Shown in pieces: positions 34,645-44,095 of a stretch of 64,000 bases of DNA. The DNA lies in the NCBI RefSeq assembly GCF_004834005.1, contig NZ_STFF01000006.1, positions 62,001 to 126,000 on the forward strand, written 5' to 3'. The first letter of the stretch is position 1; each line of letters begins with the position of its first letter. The position numbers and the translations under genes were made by a program. The notes beneath the pieces are model-generated. The model had not been told where the DNA came from and did no database searches. It was given only the letters and a program-made list of their open reading frames with translations. Source of the stretch: Niastella caeni. Its GTDB lineage: Bacteria > Bacteroidota > Bacteroidia > Chitinophagales > Chitinophagaceae.

Positions 34645-35907
34645 CTATTTTTTTGACAGCATTAGTTTCATTAACTCAATTGCTCCGGTTTTTCCTTTCA
34701 ATTTCAGATCTTCTCTTTCGGTATTATCGCCTACTTCATATACCAATGCTTCCATTCCATGCGAAACAAAAAAATAATTGCGTGAAATAATGGCGGGTTC
34801 CATCTTGTCATTGGGATCAATTTTAGGATCGTAACCAGGGAACGAGGCTTTTAACTTAGTAAGCCATTCGGGCACCAGGCCGGGCATATTTCCCCTGAGT
34901 TTCGGGTCAACGGTGTAGTAGATATCGCCGTAAGTAGAATGAAAATCTATCCCGAAATAGAATTTACCACTTGTTTCTTTCTCCTGCTTCTTAATAAACT
35001 TACTTACTGCAAGGCATTCCGGCTGGTTAAACTTTGTCCAGTCCCTATTCAAATCAATTCCACCTGCATTATGCCGCCAGTGGCCGTTCTCCACACCATC
35101 GGGGTTCATCAGCGGCACTACATAAACGCTGTAATTTTCCCTGAACTGTTTGGCAAGCGGAGAATTGTTGCACAGGGTCTCTACAAAAGATCTCATTGCC
35201 AGGTAGCCCGTCACCTCAGGCGGGTGCTGCCTTGAGATGATCATGATCATTTTTTTTGAACGCCTTCTGCCAATATTTAAAACATACAACGGCCGCCCTT
35301 CTTTACTCTTTCCAATTTCGGCATAACTGATAAATGGCTTTCTTGCCATCTCTTTTATCCAGTTTAGCGTATGCTTAACAGTTTGAAGTTCCTGGGCGCT
35401 GACCCATAACGTATCCGGCTTCAGGGAAAGCCTGATGCTTACATCTGCTGTAGCTGAATCTGATCTGGCCGGGCGTTTCTTTTCAAAATAATCGCAGGAA
35501 TCAATGGGCTTCCAGTTTAATGCGTTAGCACTAATTTTAGGATAATAGCGGTGCGATACCCCCGGCGGATAAGTAAAGTTGATATAGATTGTTCTTTTTC
35601 TTTTAGACCAGATAGCGAACGAATACCAGGGGCTGGGATTCACAGGTACGTTTTCGGGCGTTATCAATACGGTGAATGTGCTGTCATTGTTCTGCATAAT
35701 TCCATTCAGCCTTGCCCCCGAAAAATTGTTTGAAAAAACGATAGCCCCGTTTTCAAATGGAAAATTTCCTTTCCATTGCTTTTGTACCGGTCTCGAAGTA
35801 GTTTCTACCGGTCTTACTTCGCCCTGTCCCTGAAATACAGGTTTAGACTGTGCTAACAGGTTGGTGCTTAGAATTAAAAACCCTGCTGCCAAAATAGTTT
35901 TATTCAT
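34645..35907 (-). CDS. M14-family zinc carboxypeptidase
   Basis: The 420-residue secreted protein has a signal peptide (residues 1-20). An N-terminal beta-sandwich (~40-160) of the cytosolic-carboxypeptidase/M14 type precedes the catalytic domain. The zinc ligands are visible as His228 and Glu231 (RQHPPE) and His323 (DFHSTYGD), and the catalytic glutamate is Glu391 (VYEVGDNTE). NPDGVENGHWRHNAGGIDLNRDW (in pieces, ~268-290) is the substrate-binding block. It cleaves C-terminal amino acids from peptides or amide-linked groups. It lies in the same operon as a SusD-like protein and two amidohydrolases, so the locus probably imports and degrades a peptide-like nutrient. Confidence 0.88.
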   Translation of the reverse strand: MNKTILAAGFLILSTNLLAQSKPVFQGQGEVRPVETTSRPVQKQWKGNFPFENGAIVFSNNFSGARLNGIMQNNDSTFTVLITPENVPVNPSPWYSFAIWSKRKRTIYINFTYPPGVSHRYYPKISANALNWKPIDSCDYFEKKRPARSDSATADVSIRLSLKPDTLWVSAQELQTVKHTLNWIKEMARKPFISYAEIGKSKEGRPLYVLNIGRRRSKKMIMIISRQHPPEVTGYLAMRSFVETLCNNSPLAKQFRENYSVYVVPLMNPDGVENGHWRHNAGGIDLNRDWTKFNQPECLAVSKFIKKQEKETSGKFYFGIDFHSTYGDIYYTVDPKLRGNMPGLVPEWLTKLKASFPGYDPKIDPNDKMEPAIISRNYFFVSHGMEALVYEVGDNTEREDLKLKGKTGAIELMKLMLSKK

Positions 35908-36007
35908 CTGGTGTGCTTAAAGTTTAATCAATAGAAAGGAAGGTTTTCCCGCTTAATGCAATCATGCGCATCAAAAGGAAAAACAAATTCACCGGGCACT
36001 GGTTGTA

Positions 36008-37408
36008 TTACTGATTTACCTTCGTAACAGAATATAGTCCGGGCTCGGCAGGCGCTTGCTCGTTTGATAATATTTCCGCTTCAGGATAAATAAATCGTTG
36101 GATATACTGTGTAGCAGTTGCCGTATTCAGCGGAAAAGGCACTGCAATATCTGAGTCGCTTTTTTTCAATCTCCTGGCATCATCGAAAGGCATAAAAGTT
36201 GTAAACCCTGAAATATATCTTTCTTCTATAATTTCCCGGAGCAATGCTCTTGTTGGGTCTATTCCATCCATATTTTCTATACCAAACGCATTGAAGTCGG
36301 TTACCACATAATCATCATATTTTCGAGCCTCTGAAGTAAAATTCGAATTAAGAAAAGTGCCTGCTCTTAAAAAAGTTCTTAGCGTGTTCAGGTAACCCAG
36401 GCCTACAGACATACCTTGTGTTCGTGTTCCCGCTTCGGCCAGGATCAATAAATTTTCCTGGTAGGTGATCATGGGTTGTGATTCCAGCGAATAGGCAATC
36501 CCCAAATTTGCGGCTGCGCTGGTACGGTTTATTTTGTAATATTTCAGCCTTGCGTTCTCATTTGTTTTTGTATTGTTCCTCGATATGCCGCTGGTGGCGT
36601 CGAGCAATTTGATCATATAACTATTTTCAGTACCCATATTTGGCCCTCCTGTGAGTACGATATAGATCTTGTTTTTGGCACTGTTATCGGTGCTTGTGCC
36701 GGAAGGCTTAAACACCATATTGTTTGCATAAGCTGAAATGCCTTTTTGAGCTGCGGTGTAAGCCAGGTCATACTGCCTGGTGTACATGTAATACCGGGCT
36801 TTTAACGTAAAGGCCGACTGCAACCATTTTGTTCTGTTTCCGCTAAAAATATAATCCTGCAGCACTACACTTCCTGCAGCGTTATTGAAATCAGTTACAG
36901 CTTCATCAAGCATTTTTTGCAAACTATCAAAAACTGCCAGTTGATCATCGAACACGGGGTCGGCAATATCGGTTACCGCCTGCGAAAACGGCACATCTCC
37001 AAACAGGGAGGCGTAAGTGCCGATGAGGTGGGCTTCCAACACTTTTGTTATGCCCTGGTACAGCGGGTTGGCCATTGTTCTTTTGCGTATTTCCCGTAAA
37101 GGAGTGATCACACTTTGGTAGCCATCCCAGTCAAAGTCGGAATTGGTAACATTATAATTATACCTTTCCTTCTCTACCTGTTCAACCCCTACCAGTTGTC
37201 CCGAATAGTAACCTGCCATTCTGCTTAATGGGCCTAATTGTATGGCAATGTTCGATAATTCGGCGCCATTAAGGAAAAGACCGGCATCAATTGCATCGGG
37301 CGTAAGTTGATTGGGATTATCATTACGACCTGCTACCAATTTCTGACAGCCCGATTGGGTTGCAATTATAATGGCAGCCATAATGTATATATTATATATC
37401 GATTTCAT
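36008..37408 (-). CDS. SusD-like outer-membrane lipoprotein (SusD-like_2 type)
   Basis: The 466-residue lipoprotein (lipobox QSGC, Cys21) belongs to the second SusD-like group, with the opening NDNPNQLTPDAIDAGLFLNGAE (in pieces), SRMAGYYSGQLVGVEQ, LIGTYASLFGDVPFSQAV, LKARYYMYTRQYDLAYTAAQKG and IIEERYISGF. It partners the TonB receptor whose gene ends 12 bases upstream. This subgroup often works with receptors controlled by sigma/FecR pairs and is often found in loci for peptides or glycoproteins rather than plain polysaccharides. A 100-base gap, without recognised elements, separates it from the carboxypeptidase gene. Confidence 0.88.
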   Translation of the reverse strand: MKSIYNIYIMAAIIIATQSGCQKLVAGRNDNPNQLTPDAIDAGLFLNGAELSNIAIQLGPLSRMAGYYSGQLVGVEQVEKERYNYNVTNSDFDWDGYQSVITPLREIRKRTMANPLYQGITKVLEAHLIGTYASLFGDVPFSQAVTDIADPVFDDQLAVFDSLQKMLDEAVTDFNNAAGSVVLQDYIFSGNRTKWLQSAFTLKARYYMYTRQYDLAYTAAQKGISAYANNMVFKPSGTSTDNSAKNKIYIVLTGGPNMGTENSYMIKLLDATSGISRNNTKTNENARLKYYKINRTSAAANLGIAYSLESQPMITYQENLLILAEAGTRTQGMSVGLGYLNTLRTFLRAGTFLNSNFTSEARKYDDYVVTDFNAFGIENMDGIDPTRALLREIIEERYISGFTTFMPFDDARRLKKSDSDIAVPFPLNTATATQYIQRFIYPEAEILSNEQAPAEPGLYSVTKVNQ

Positions 37409-37420
37409 AGTTGAACTAAT

Positions 37421-40400
37421 TTAGAATGTTACCTGAAGATTTAACAGAACTGATTTGGTGCCGGGGTTATTAAAATAATTCATGCCAAAGGCATTGCTTA
37501 CCCCATAGTTGTTGGTTTCCGGATCAACACCTTTCAGTTTTGTCCAAAGGATCAGGTCCCTTCCGGTAACAGAGAGTTTGATTGAATTGAAAAGTATCTT
37601 TTTCGTGAGTTGAATGTTCGAAAATGTATACCCGAGCGTTACATTACGAAGCTTGGTCCAGGTTGCATCTTCAACATAAAGGTCATTTACTTTATTAAAA
37701 CCTAATCCGCCCCCACGGCCGTTATACCAGGCTTCATCAAGCAATACATTGCCCCCACCAAAATTGGCAATATTGCCACGGAGGGTTGTGCCGGCAGCAA
37801 ATGTTACTCCATTCACATTTTTTAAAGCTTCTGTAAGGGTAATTTCATTGCCTACATCGGCATGCGTTCCAAAACCATACAGGGTAATTCTTGTACGGTT
37901 TATATAATCACCGCCATGGGAATGTTCAAATAAAAAGCTGAAATCAAGTTTTTTCCAGTTAAACGTCATTCCTACACCTCCCCGCCAATCAGGATTAGGG
38001 TCGCCAAGCACCCTGCTTTTTGTATCTACTTGGGGAAATCCGTTTGCATCCAAAGTCAACTTACCATCTGAACTTTGTAAAGTACCGGGAAGGTAAAAAG
38101 CGCTCATAGGGTATCCCTTTACGGCCTTGGAGGTTCCCCCAATATCCACCGTTTCGGTTCCGGCAATATCCACTACCTTATTTTTATTGGCGTTAAAGTT
38201 CGAATTGATGGATAATTGAAAGTCCTTTATTTTTAAAACTTTCGCCGTAAGGTCTATTTCAATTCCTTTATTTGCAATTACAGCCGCGTTTTTGTAATTA
38301 AAGTTATAGCCCGAGCTTGGGTTTGCCTTTACAGAAAACAGCACATCTTTTGTTTCGCTGTTATAGTAAGTAACGCCCAGTTGGATCCTGTTGTTAAATA
38401 GCCGTAGATCGGTCCCTATCTCGTATTCTGTTTTCACTTCAGGTTGTAAGCCGGGATTTCCACTTTCACCACTTATTAAATAAGCTCCGCCAAAGGATGA
38501 AAAACCTGTTGTAACCAGGGTATGGAATTTATAAGGCGCGGGTTGTATACCTACTTTTCCATAAGATGCCCTGAACTTTCCAAAACTTAATATGTTAGAT
38601 TTTATTAAATCGCTGAACTGCCAGGCAATATCTGCCGAGGGATAGAAAAAAGTTCCTTTAATAGTTGATGCCGCTTCGAACGTACCCGATGCACTTACAA
38701 ATAACTGATCAAATAAATTAAAAGCCAGTATTCCATAACCCCTGTTTGAGCGAATATCGGTGATTGTTCTGTCCCACGTTGAGGCTGCCGGATCAGGATT
38801 AAGAATAGTTGACGGAAGCGCAGCGTTCACGGCAAAGGAAGTGAGTACATTTGAATTGGTACTTCTGTAGCGGTCGTTATAATTTACACCCACTGTTGCA
38901 GTTAAACTTATATCCTTGCTAATGTCACGGCTGGCTTTTACAATTGCGTCAAGGTTCATTTCCCTGCTGGTAATATCGTCTTTTTCCCATCTGCCCAAAC
39001 TTCTCAATGAGCTCGATGAGCCGGTAGGAAAAAATGTACTTCTATCGTCGCCGTAATAGTCGAAACCACCCCGTACTATTACATTAAGCCATTGAAGCGG
39101 TTCTAATTGCAATTCAGGCGCCATTATAAACCGGTTTACCTCAGTGCCTGATCTCTGCTGATAAATTGTCCATAACGGGTTATTATAATCAGGGCTCTGA
39201 TTTTCGCCAATCTGCCTTCTGTACATTCGCTGCCTGCCCTGATATGCCGTGCCGCCCGCTACATACGTGCCAATATATTCTGTAATATCAAAATCAGGTG
39301 CATTACGCAACAGGCCTAATAAAATGCCATTTGTGTTTTCACCTGCCTGGGCAATGCGGTTTGATTTTGTATTGGTATAGGTAAATTTATTATTCCAACT
39401 GAATTTATCGGTGATCTGAACTTTGGTATTCAATCTTACCGTATGCCGGGTATAATCAGAATTTCTGATAATGCCCTCCTGGCTGAGGTTTCCATAACTA
39501 AAGAAGTAAGAAACTTTTTTTCCGCCTCCTCCTATAGAAACATCATGCTCCCTGTATTTACCGGTTTGAAAAACCTTATCATAATTTTCTTTGAGAAATG
39601 TTTGCGTGGCGTTTTTTGTAGTTACCGGGTATATTTTACTGCCGGTAACATCAGAAATAAAGTATGCTCCTGTCTGGTTCATAACATCGTCTCCGCCTGT
39701 TCTGTTAACAATTTTATCGCCCCATGACCCCTGGGCAGTACGATTCCATACACCACCGGCGCCCTGCCCGTATTTGTTCTGTAAAGGGGTAAAAACATTT
39801 ATTTTATCAAAGGACTGCGTAAATGAATACTGTACAACAGGTTTCTTTTCATAAGCGCCATTTTTGGTAACGATCACGATCACTCCATTGGCAGCCCTGG
39901 AACCCCATAAGGCTGCCGCCGAGGCCCCTTTCAATACCTGAACAGATTCTATGTCGTTGGGGTTGATATCATCGAGCCGTGATTGCTGGCTTACATTTAT
40001 GTTCCCCAAATTATCATTGCTTACCGGAATACCATCGAGAATGATCAATGGCTGGCTGGCGCCCTGAATAGTATTAGACCCTCTGATCTGTATAACTGAT
40101 CCTGAACCGGGATCACCGTTGGATTTTCCAATTCTAACCCCCGAAGCTTTTCCTGCCAGTGAATTAATTAAACCGGCCTCGCCAGAACCGGCAATGTCTT
40201 CCTTTTTAATAGCAGAACTGGTGGTGCCGGTTTGATCTTTTAATTGTGTTACCCCTATAGCTGTGATCACCACTTCACTCATGGTAATATCATTATGATT
40301 AAGTACCAGGGTAACAGTAAGTTTGGTTTTTCCTTTAATTGGAACTTCCTGCGTTTTATACCCGATATAAGAAAAAACCAAAACAGCATTTTCATTAACC

Positions 40401-40939
40401 GATGTAAGCGTAAACTCACCGTTTGCCCGGGCTGATGTAGAATTGAAAGTCCCTTTCACGGTTACGGTTACGCCTTCCATTGGCTCACCTTTTTCATTTA
40501 CTACTTTACCTTTTATATCAACAGGAGGCGGTCCTGCTGCAGATTGCAGGTTTGATGGAGCCGGGCTTGATAAAGGATCTTTTTTATAAATAACAACTGT
40601 TCTTTCAACAATAGCGTAATAAAAAGGTTGTCCTTTAAAACAGGCATCCAATGCATCTGTAACAAGAACATCTTTCATGTCAAGGGTTACTTTTTTGGCA
40701 TGTTTAAACCATTCGTCCCTATACACAAATGTGTATCCGCATTGTGCTTTAATTTTTTTAAAAATAACGTCCAACGGGGCATTCCGTTCTGAAAGGGTTA
40801 CTTTCTGTGAGTAACCATTGGCAGTTGCCGCAAGGCAGGTGGAAAGTAAGATAATAGCGGTTAATTTCATCATCCGCAATGTTTTGGTTAAAGCCTTCCC
40901 CTTTGGAAGGGAAGAGCTGCAAATAGCCCTTAAATCCAT
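37421..40939 (-). CDS. SusC/RagA-type TonB receptor with STN signalling domain
   Basis: The 1172-residue outer-membrane receptor starts at ATG 40939, giving the long pre-signal peptide (KALTKTLRMMKLTAIILL) that is typical of this family in Chitinophagaceae. An STN domain (~45-115, LDVIFKKIKAQCGYTFVYRDEWF, in pieces) shows that it can signal to a FecR-type anti-sigma. A carboxypeptidase-regulatory-like domain (~137-222), a plug (GEAGLINSLAGKASGVRIGKSNGDPG; KGASAAALWGSRAANGVIVIVTKNG) and a beta-barrel ending SVLLNLQVTF follow. It imports an unknown compound through TonB. With fecR 154 bases upstream and the ECF gene at the far end of the locus, it forms a surface-signalling system. Confidence 0.92.
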   Translation of the reverse strand: MDLRAICSSSLPKGKALTKTLRMMKLTAIILLSTCLAATANGYSQKVTLSERNAPLDVIFKKIKAQCGYTFVYRDEWFKHAKKVTLDMKDVLVTDALDACFKGQPFYYAIVERTVVIYKKDPLSSPAPSNLQSAAGPPPVDIKGKVVNEKGEPMEGVTVTVKGTFNSTSARANGEFTLTSVNENAVLVFSYIGYKTQEVPIKGKTKLTVTLVLNHNDITMSEVVITAIGVTQLKDQTGTTSSAIKKEDIAGSGEAGLINSLAGKASGVRIGKSNGDPGSGSVIQIRGSNTIQGASQPLIILDGIPVSNDNLGNINVSQQSRLDDINPNDIESVQVLKGASAAALWGSRAANGVIVIVTKNGAYEKKPVVQYSFTQSFDKINVFTPLQNKYGQGAGGVWNRTAQGSWGDKIVNRTGGDDVMNQTGAYFISDVTGSKIYPVTTKNATQTFLKENYDKVFQTGKYREHDVSIGGGGKKVSYFFSYGNLSQEGIIRNSDYTRHTVRLNTKVQITDKFSWNNKFTYTNTKSNRIAQAGENTNGILLGLLRNAPDFDITEYIGTYVAGGTAYQGRQRMYRRQIGENQSPDYNNPLWTIYQQRSGTEVNRFIMAPELQLEPLQWLNVIVRGGFDYYGDDRSTFFPTGSSSSLRSLGRWEKDDITSREMNLDAIVKASRDISKDISLTATVGVNYNDRYRSTNSNVLTSFAVNAALPSTILNPDPAASTWDRTITDIRSNRGYGILAFNLFDQLFVSASGTFEAASTIKGTFFYPSADIAWQFSDLIKSNILSFGKFRASYGKVGIQPAPYKFHTLVTTGFSSFGGAYLISGESGNPGLQPEVKTEYEIGTDLRLFNNRIQLGVTYYNSETKDVLFSVKANPSSGYNFNYKNAAVIANKGIEIDLTAKVLKIKDFQLSINSNFNANKNKVVDIAGTETVDIGGTSKAVKGYPMSAFYLPGTLQSSDGKLTLDANGFPQVDTKSRVLGDPNPDWRGGVGMTFNWKKLDFSFLFEHSHGGDYINRTRITLYGFGTHADVGNEITLTEALKNVNGVTFAAGTTLRGNIANFGGGNVLLDEAWYNGRGGGLGFNKVNDLYVEDATWTKLRNVTLGYTFSNIQLTKKILFNSIKLSVTGRDLILWTKLKGVDPETNNYGVSNAFGMNYFNNPGTKSVLLNLQVTF

Positions 40940-41093
40940 AACTTTGTTTGGTTTGGGTTAAACAATTTCTCTCCCGACACAAAGTGTCGGGAAAAGCAGT
41001 CTTAGCAGATTGAATACGTTGGTTGATCCGAACTACTTACAGGGGAGTGCTGAATTCACTTCCCTGTTTTCTTTCAGACAGAACCTTAAAAAA

Positions 41094-42362
41094 CTATCCT
41101 TTTACAATAATCCTTTTCCCATCTATAATTGCATTCACCCCACTGTACTCAAGCAATTTGAGCACATGCGAAAGCGTTAAATCTCTTGGCACCTCACCGC
41201 TGAGCGTTCCTTCGGGCACGCCGTTTTCATACACTACATCCACATCATACCATCTTGCTATTTGTTTCAATATTGAACCAATGCCCGATTTCTCCATCAC
41301 AAACATGCCATTTTTCCATGCCATCACCTGCTCCAGATTTGGTGAATGGTCAATGATGAATGGTGAATTAGCCCCCAGTACGGCCTGCTCTCCGGGTTTC
41401 AATATCACCAATGCAGGGTTGCCGGCTGCATGTTCTTCCTCCTTCCTGCCTGCCGGCAGGTTACCAACCTTCACACTTCCTTCAAGCAATGTCACTTTTA
41501 TTGTTTCTTCATCATCATAGGTATTCATATTAAAATGAGTTCCCAATACCTGTACTACAGCGTCATTATTAACCTTTTTCACTTTAAAGGGTTTAGCGGC
41601 ATTCTTCGCTACCTCAAAATAGGCCTCGCCTGTTATCTCCACCTTCCGTTCGTTGCCAGTAAAAACAATTGGGTATTTTATAGAGCTTTCATTATTTAAC
41701 CAAACCTTTGTGCCGTCACTTAAAGTAAGGAATTGCACTTTACTTCCCCTGGGATTGAACAAGGTATGGTATGCCGCCTCTTCATTGACACTGCCCCTGA
41801 CAGGGCTATAAACTATTTTTCCATTGGCTGTCTTCAGCACATTTACATTATCAAGCGATGCCAGGATGCCATTGCCCGCACTATCAAGGAATACTTTTTC
41901 ACCATTTTCAAGAATGATCATGGCCCTGTTATTTTCAGGCGCTTTTACATCATTGGAAACAGGCAAAGCTGTTTTTGCCAGCTCAGCCTTCTTCCCTGCC
42001 TTTGCAAAGAACAAAAAGTAGCTGCCTGCTCCCAGCATCAGCATAACAGTAGCAGCTATCGCTACTTTCCATACAGGAAACATACGCGATACCGGGGCTT
42101 GCTCCGGTTCAGAAGAAGCTGAATTAAAGCCGGCTTCATCGGGGATCGCGGGAGTGAATATTTTTGCCAAAATTTCTTTGCGTGTCCCTTCAGGCAGGGG
42201 CATGGGCTCTGTTTCTTCAAAGATCTTAGCCAATTCATTTTGAACGCTATTGTTGCGCCCAGCCTGGTTCACTATCGCCAATAGCTCGTTTTCTTCAGCA
42301 ATCGTTGTTTCCTTTCTCGAATATTTTTCGAGAAGGAGGAGTATCCTGTTTTTATCTACCAT
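41094..42362 (-). CDS. FecR-family anti-sigma factor
   Basis: The 422-residue inner-membrane regulator has an N-terminal cytosolic helix region (~1-95) that would bind the sigma factor, one TM helix (~98-120), and a periplasmic FecR domain (~180-310, HTLFNPRGSKVQFLTLSDGTKVWLNNESSIKYPI in pieces; GEAYFEVAKNAAKPFKV; VQVLGTHFNM) with a C-terminal DUF4974-type domain (~340-420, GIGSILKQIARWYDVDVVYE). It relays the occupied state of the STN-containing receptor to its ECF sigma. No sigma gene is next to it, although it usually is; the nearest is at 29695-30297. The ~970-base upstream gap carries a 20-bp periodic repeat. Confidence 0.9.
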   Translation of the reverse strand: MVDKNRILLLLEKYSRKETTIAEENELLAIVNQAGRNNSVQNELAKIFEETEPMPLPEGTRKEILAKIFTPAIPDEAGFNSASSEPEQAPVSRMFPVWKVAIAATVMLMLGAGSYFLFFAKAGKKAELAKTALPVSNDVKAPENNRAMIILENGEKVFLDSAGNGILASLDNVNVLKTANGKIVYSPVRGSVNEEAAYHTLFNPRGSKVQFLTLSDGTKVWLNNESSIKYPIVFTGNERKVEITGEAYFEVAKNAAKPFKVKKVNNDAVVQVLGTHFNMNTYDDEETIKVTLLEGSVKVGNLPAGRKEEEHAAGNPALVILKPGEQAVLGANSPFIIDHSPNLEQVMAWKNGMFVMEKSGIGSILKQIARWYDVDVVYENGVPEGTLSGEVPRDLTLSHVLKLLEYSGVNAIIDGKRIIVKG

Positions 42363-42820
42363 AAAAAAATAGGGCTAAGCAGTGACATTAAATTCATTCA
42401 CAGGTTTACAGTTCTGTAACCTTCTTATAAGATGAGACAAAAGCCAGGAGGGAGTGTACCAGTTCAGGTAAAAATAAATTTAGTAATTCACCAGCAGCTT
42501 CTGTAAGGGCTTTTCTTCCCCTGCCAATTATTCAATTGTATTCAGGTCAAAACCGGGTGTTGCGTCACAAGATTCCTTTCAACGCGGCTTACCCAGAAAT
42601 CGCCAGCCTCCGGTTCTCAGTAATGTTCTGACTTGCGTTCGAAATACACCTACAGAAATATAACATAGGGATACATTATTTCTTTTTTGTTACTATATAA
42701 TTTTGTAATTTACAGCTACCCGTTCGGGTTATTATACTCCTGCGCCTTTTGTTACCGGAAGCTATGCTAGGCCGCAAAAAACACTACTATAGAAGTCTTT
42801 TTCTCTCATCAACATTTCTT
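42363..42820. other. Gene-free region upstream of fecR
   Basis: No open frame, RNA gene or clear promoter for fecR was recognised here. It contains one plus-strand TAATTTTG (42698-42705) that matches TAnnTTTG, but no downstream plus-strand gene exists, so it is not called. The stretch leads directly into the 20-bp periodic array. Confidence 0.5.
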
Positions 42821-43040
42821 CGGAATTAAGGAATTCTGTAAGGAAATCAGTATTCCTTCAAGGAAATCTAAAAAGTTTCAGAGGAATCTAAAAAGCTTCA
42901 AGGCGATCATAAAAGCTTACAGGTAATCAGAAAAACTGGAAGGAATTCAAAAAAGTTTCAGGGATATCCGGTATCCTTCAGGGAATTGCTGAAAGTTTGA
43001 AGGAAATCGCAATTCCTTTAAAGAAATAAGAAACTACGTC
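42821..43040. repeat. 20-bp periodic tandem array (about 9-11 units)
   Basis: From 42841 to 43020 nine consecutive 20-bp units follow with no insertion or deletion; weaker units lie at 42821 and 43021. The consensus is AGGAAATC, two free bases, AAAAGTTTCA. Positions 3 (G) and 7 (T) are constant in all eleven units, and position 17 (T) in the nine core units. Units at 42841, 42961 and 43001 have a second half-type (ATTCCTTCA/TTA) that with the next AGGAAAT forms a near-palindrome. The period is not a multiple of three and no open frame crosses it, so it is non-coding. It resembles an array of protein-binding sites about two helical turns apart. Confidence 0.8.
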
Positions 43041-43332
43041 CACAATAAGTTGATTTCAAGCAACATTTGAGTCATAGTTGGGAAGTTAGTGGAGAAAATA
43101 AGCTACCCTTCGGCTGTTGTAGGCGACTTATGAACGTTGAAGCTTAACATTGGATTAAAACCGTGAACCTTGCCAAATAAATGATCAACATGGCGCCATT
43201 TTTAACCTGACAACGAAAAATATCTCTTCAATTTTGGCGGAATAATCACCAACATGGCAATAAAACATGCAAACAATAACCAATTTTCAATAAACAAACA
43301 GGAAAACACAGAAACAGCCATTCAATTCAAAA
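43041..43332. other. Gene-free region between the array and the 43.3-kb gene
   Basis: AT-rich stretch without a gene. A short phrase, ATCAACATGGCG and ACCAACATGGCA, occurs twice (near 43186 and 43250), but nothing else is recognised. Confidence 0.4.
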
Positions 43333-43980
43333 TCACTGGGCTGCAATCAATTCATTATACTTCTTCACCACGGCAACAAAATCTTCCGGTGAATGCAACT
43401 TTAACTGCCGGGCGGCAATAAGCTGGGCAATCTGTTCTTTATGATCACCAAATGTTGAAGGCAGGTCGTTTTTGTTGGCCGGTAACAGCGTCATAGTGCC
43501 ATTCTGAAGCAGGTAATAATATTCCACTTCTTCCATGCGGCGATTGATGCGCCCGTTCACCGATACCAATTGTTTTTCCTCTACAATATTCCGGGCAATC
43601 AATCGAAGTAACGTTGCTTTGCCTTGGAGTAGCACATGAAAATAGGTACTCTCGCTGGTTTTATCAGTTGTTGGAAATCCCCGGCGAAAAAGGAGGGAGT
43701 CTTTTTTTCTGGGGTACATCACAAATTCCCGCACCTTGCTTTCAGCGGCGAAGGCGTTGCCTTCGAATTGCAGTAATAGCTGGTTCTTTAAACAATCGAA
43801 TTTCAGTTTAAACTGGTTAACGGTTCTACCGCTCGTAAACCGCACTACCCCATCGTGCCACTCTTTAAATAAATAAGGATTACCGCTAATTGTATTAAGA
43901 TCGTCTTCTTTTGATGTTTGACCAAGGGCGCACTGGCACAGCAACAGCAAACACCAGGCTACATGTTTCATGGCTGCCAT
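43333..43980 (-). CDS. Secreted protein of unknown function
   Basis: The 215-residue protein (or 212 from the ATG at 43971) has a clear signal peptide ending near LGQTS. No known domain is recognised. The mature part is predicted to be beta-rich in its first half (RFTSGRTVNQFKLKFDCLKNQLLLQFEG, in pieces; FVMYPRKKDSLLFRRGFP; YFHVLLQGKATLLRLIA) and helical at the end (DHKEQIAQLIAARQL...EDFVAVVKKYNELIAAQ). The pattern of a reporting strand followed by a C-terminal helix is common in Bacteroidota periplasmic proteins of unknown role. It is transcribed alone or with the similar-sized secreted protein upstream, from which a word repeat separates it. Confidence 0.75.
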   Translation of the reverse strand: MAAMKHVAWCLLLLCQCALGQTSKEDDLNTISGNPYLFKEWHDGVVRFTSGRTVNQFKLKFDCLKNQLLLQFEGNAFAAESKVREFVMYPRKKDSLLFRRGFPTTDKTSESTYFHVLLQGKATLLRLIARNIVEEKQLVSVNGRINRRMEEVEYYYLLQNGTMTLLPANKNDLPSTFGDHKEQIAQLIAARQLKLHSPEDFVAVVKKYNELIAAQ

Positions 43981-44017
43981 TTTGATTGGGTATAAGTTAC
44001 GAAGTATTTTATAATAA

Positions 44018-44095
44018 GCAAGTGGGAGTAGCTAGTGGCGAGTAGGTCTTTATTCTTCACTCACTACATTTCGCCCGCTCGCTATTTCTTTATGC
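44018..44095. repeat. CTAGTGGCGAGTAG-word repeat
   Basis: A second occurrence of the family described at 5429-5580: GTAGCTAGTGGCGAGTAGG on the left and CTCACTACATTTCGCC, CGCTCGCTATT on the right, which are roughly reverse-complementary. It lies between two co-directional genes, so the family is not limited to convergent gene ends. Confidence 0.55.

Noticed and set aside
42821..43040. CRISPR-like array
   Set aside because: Units are only 20 bp, directly contiguous without unique spacers, and no cas gene is present.
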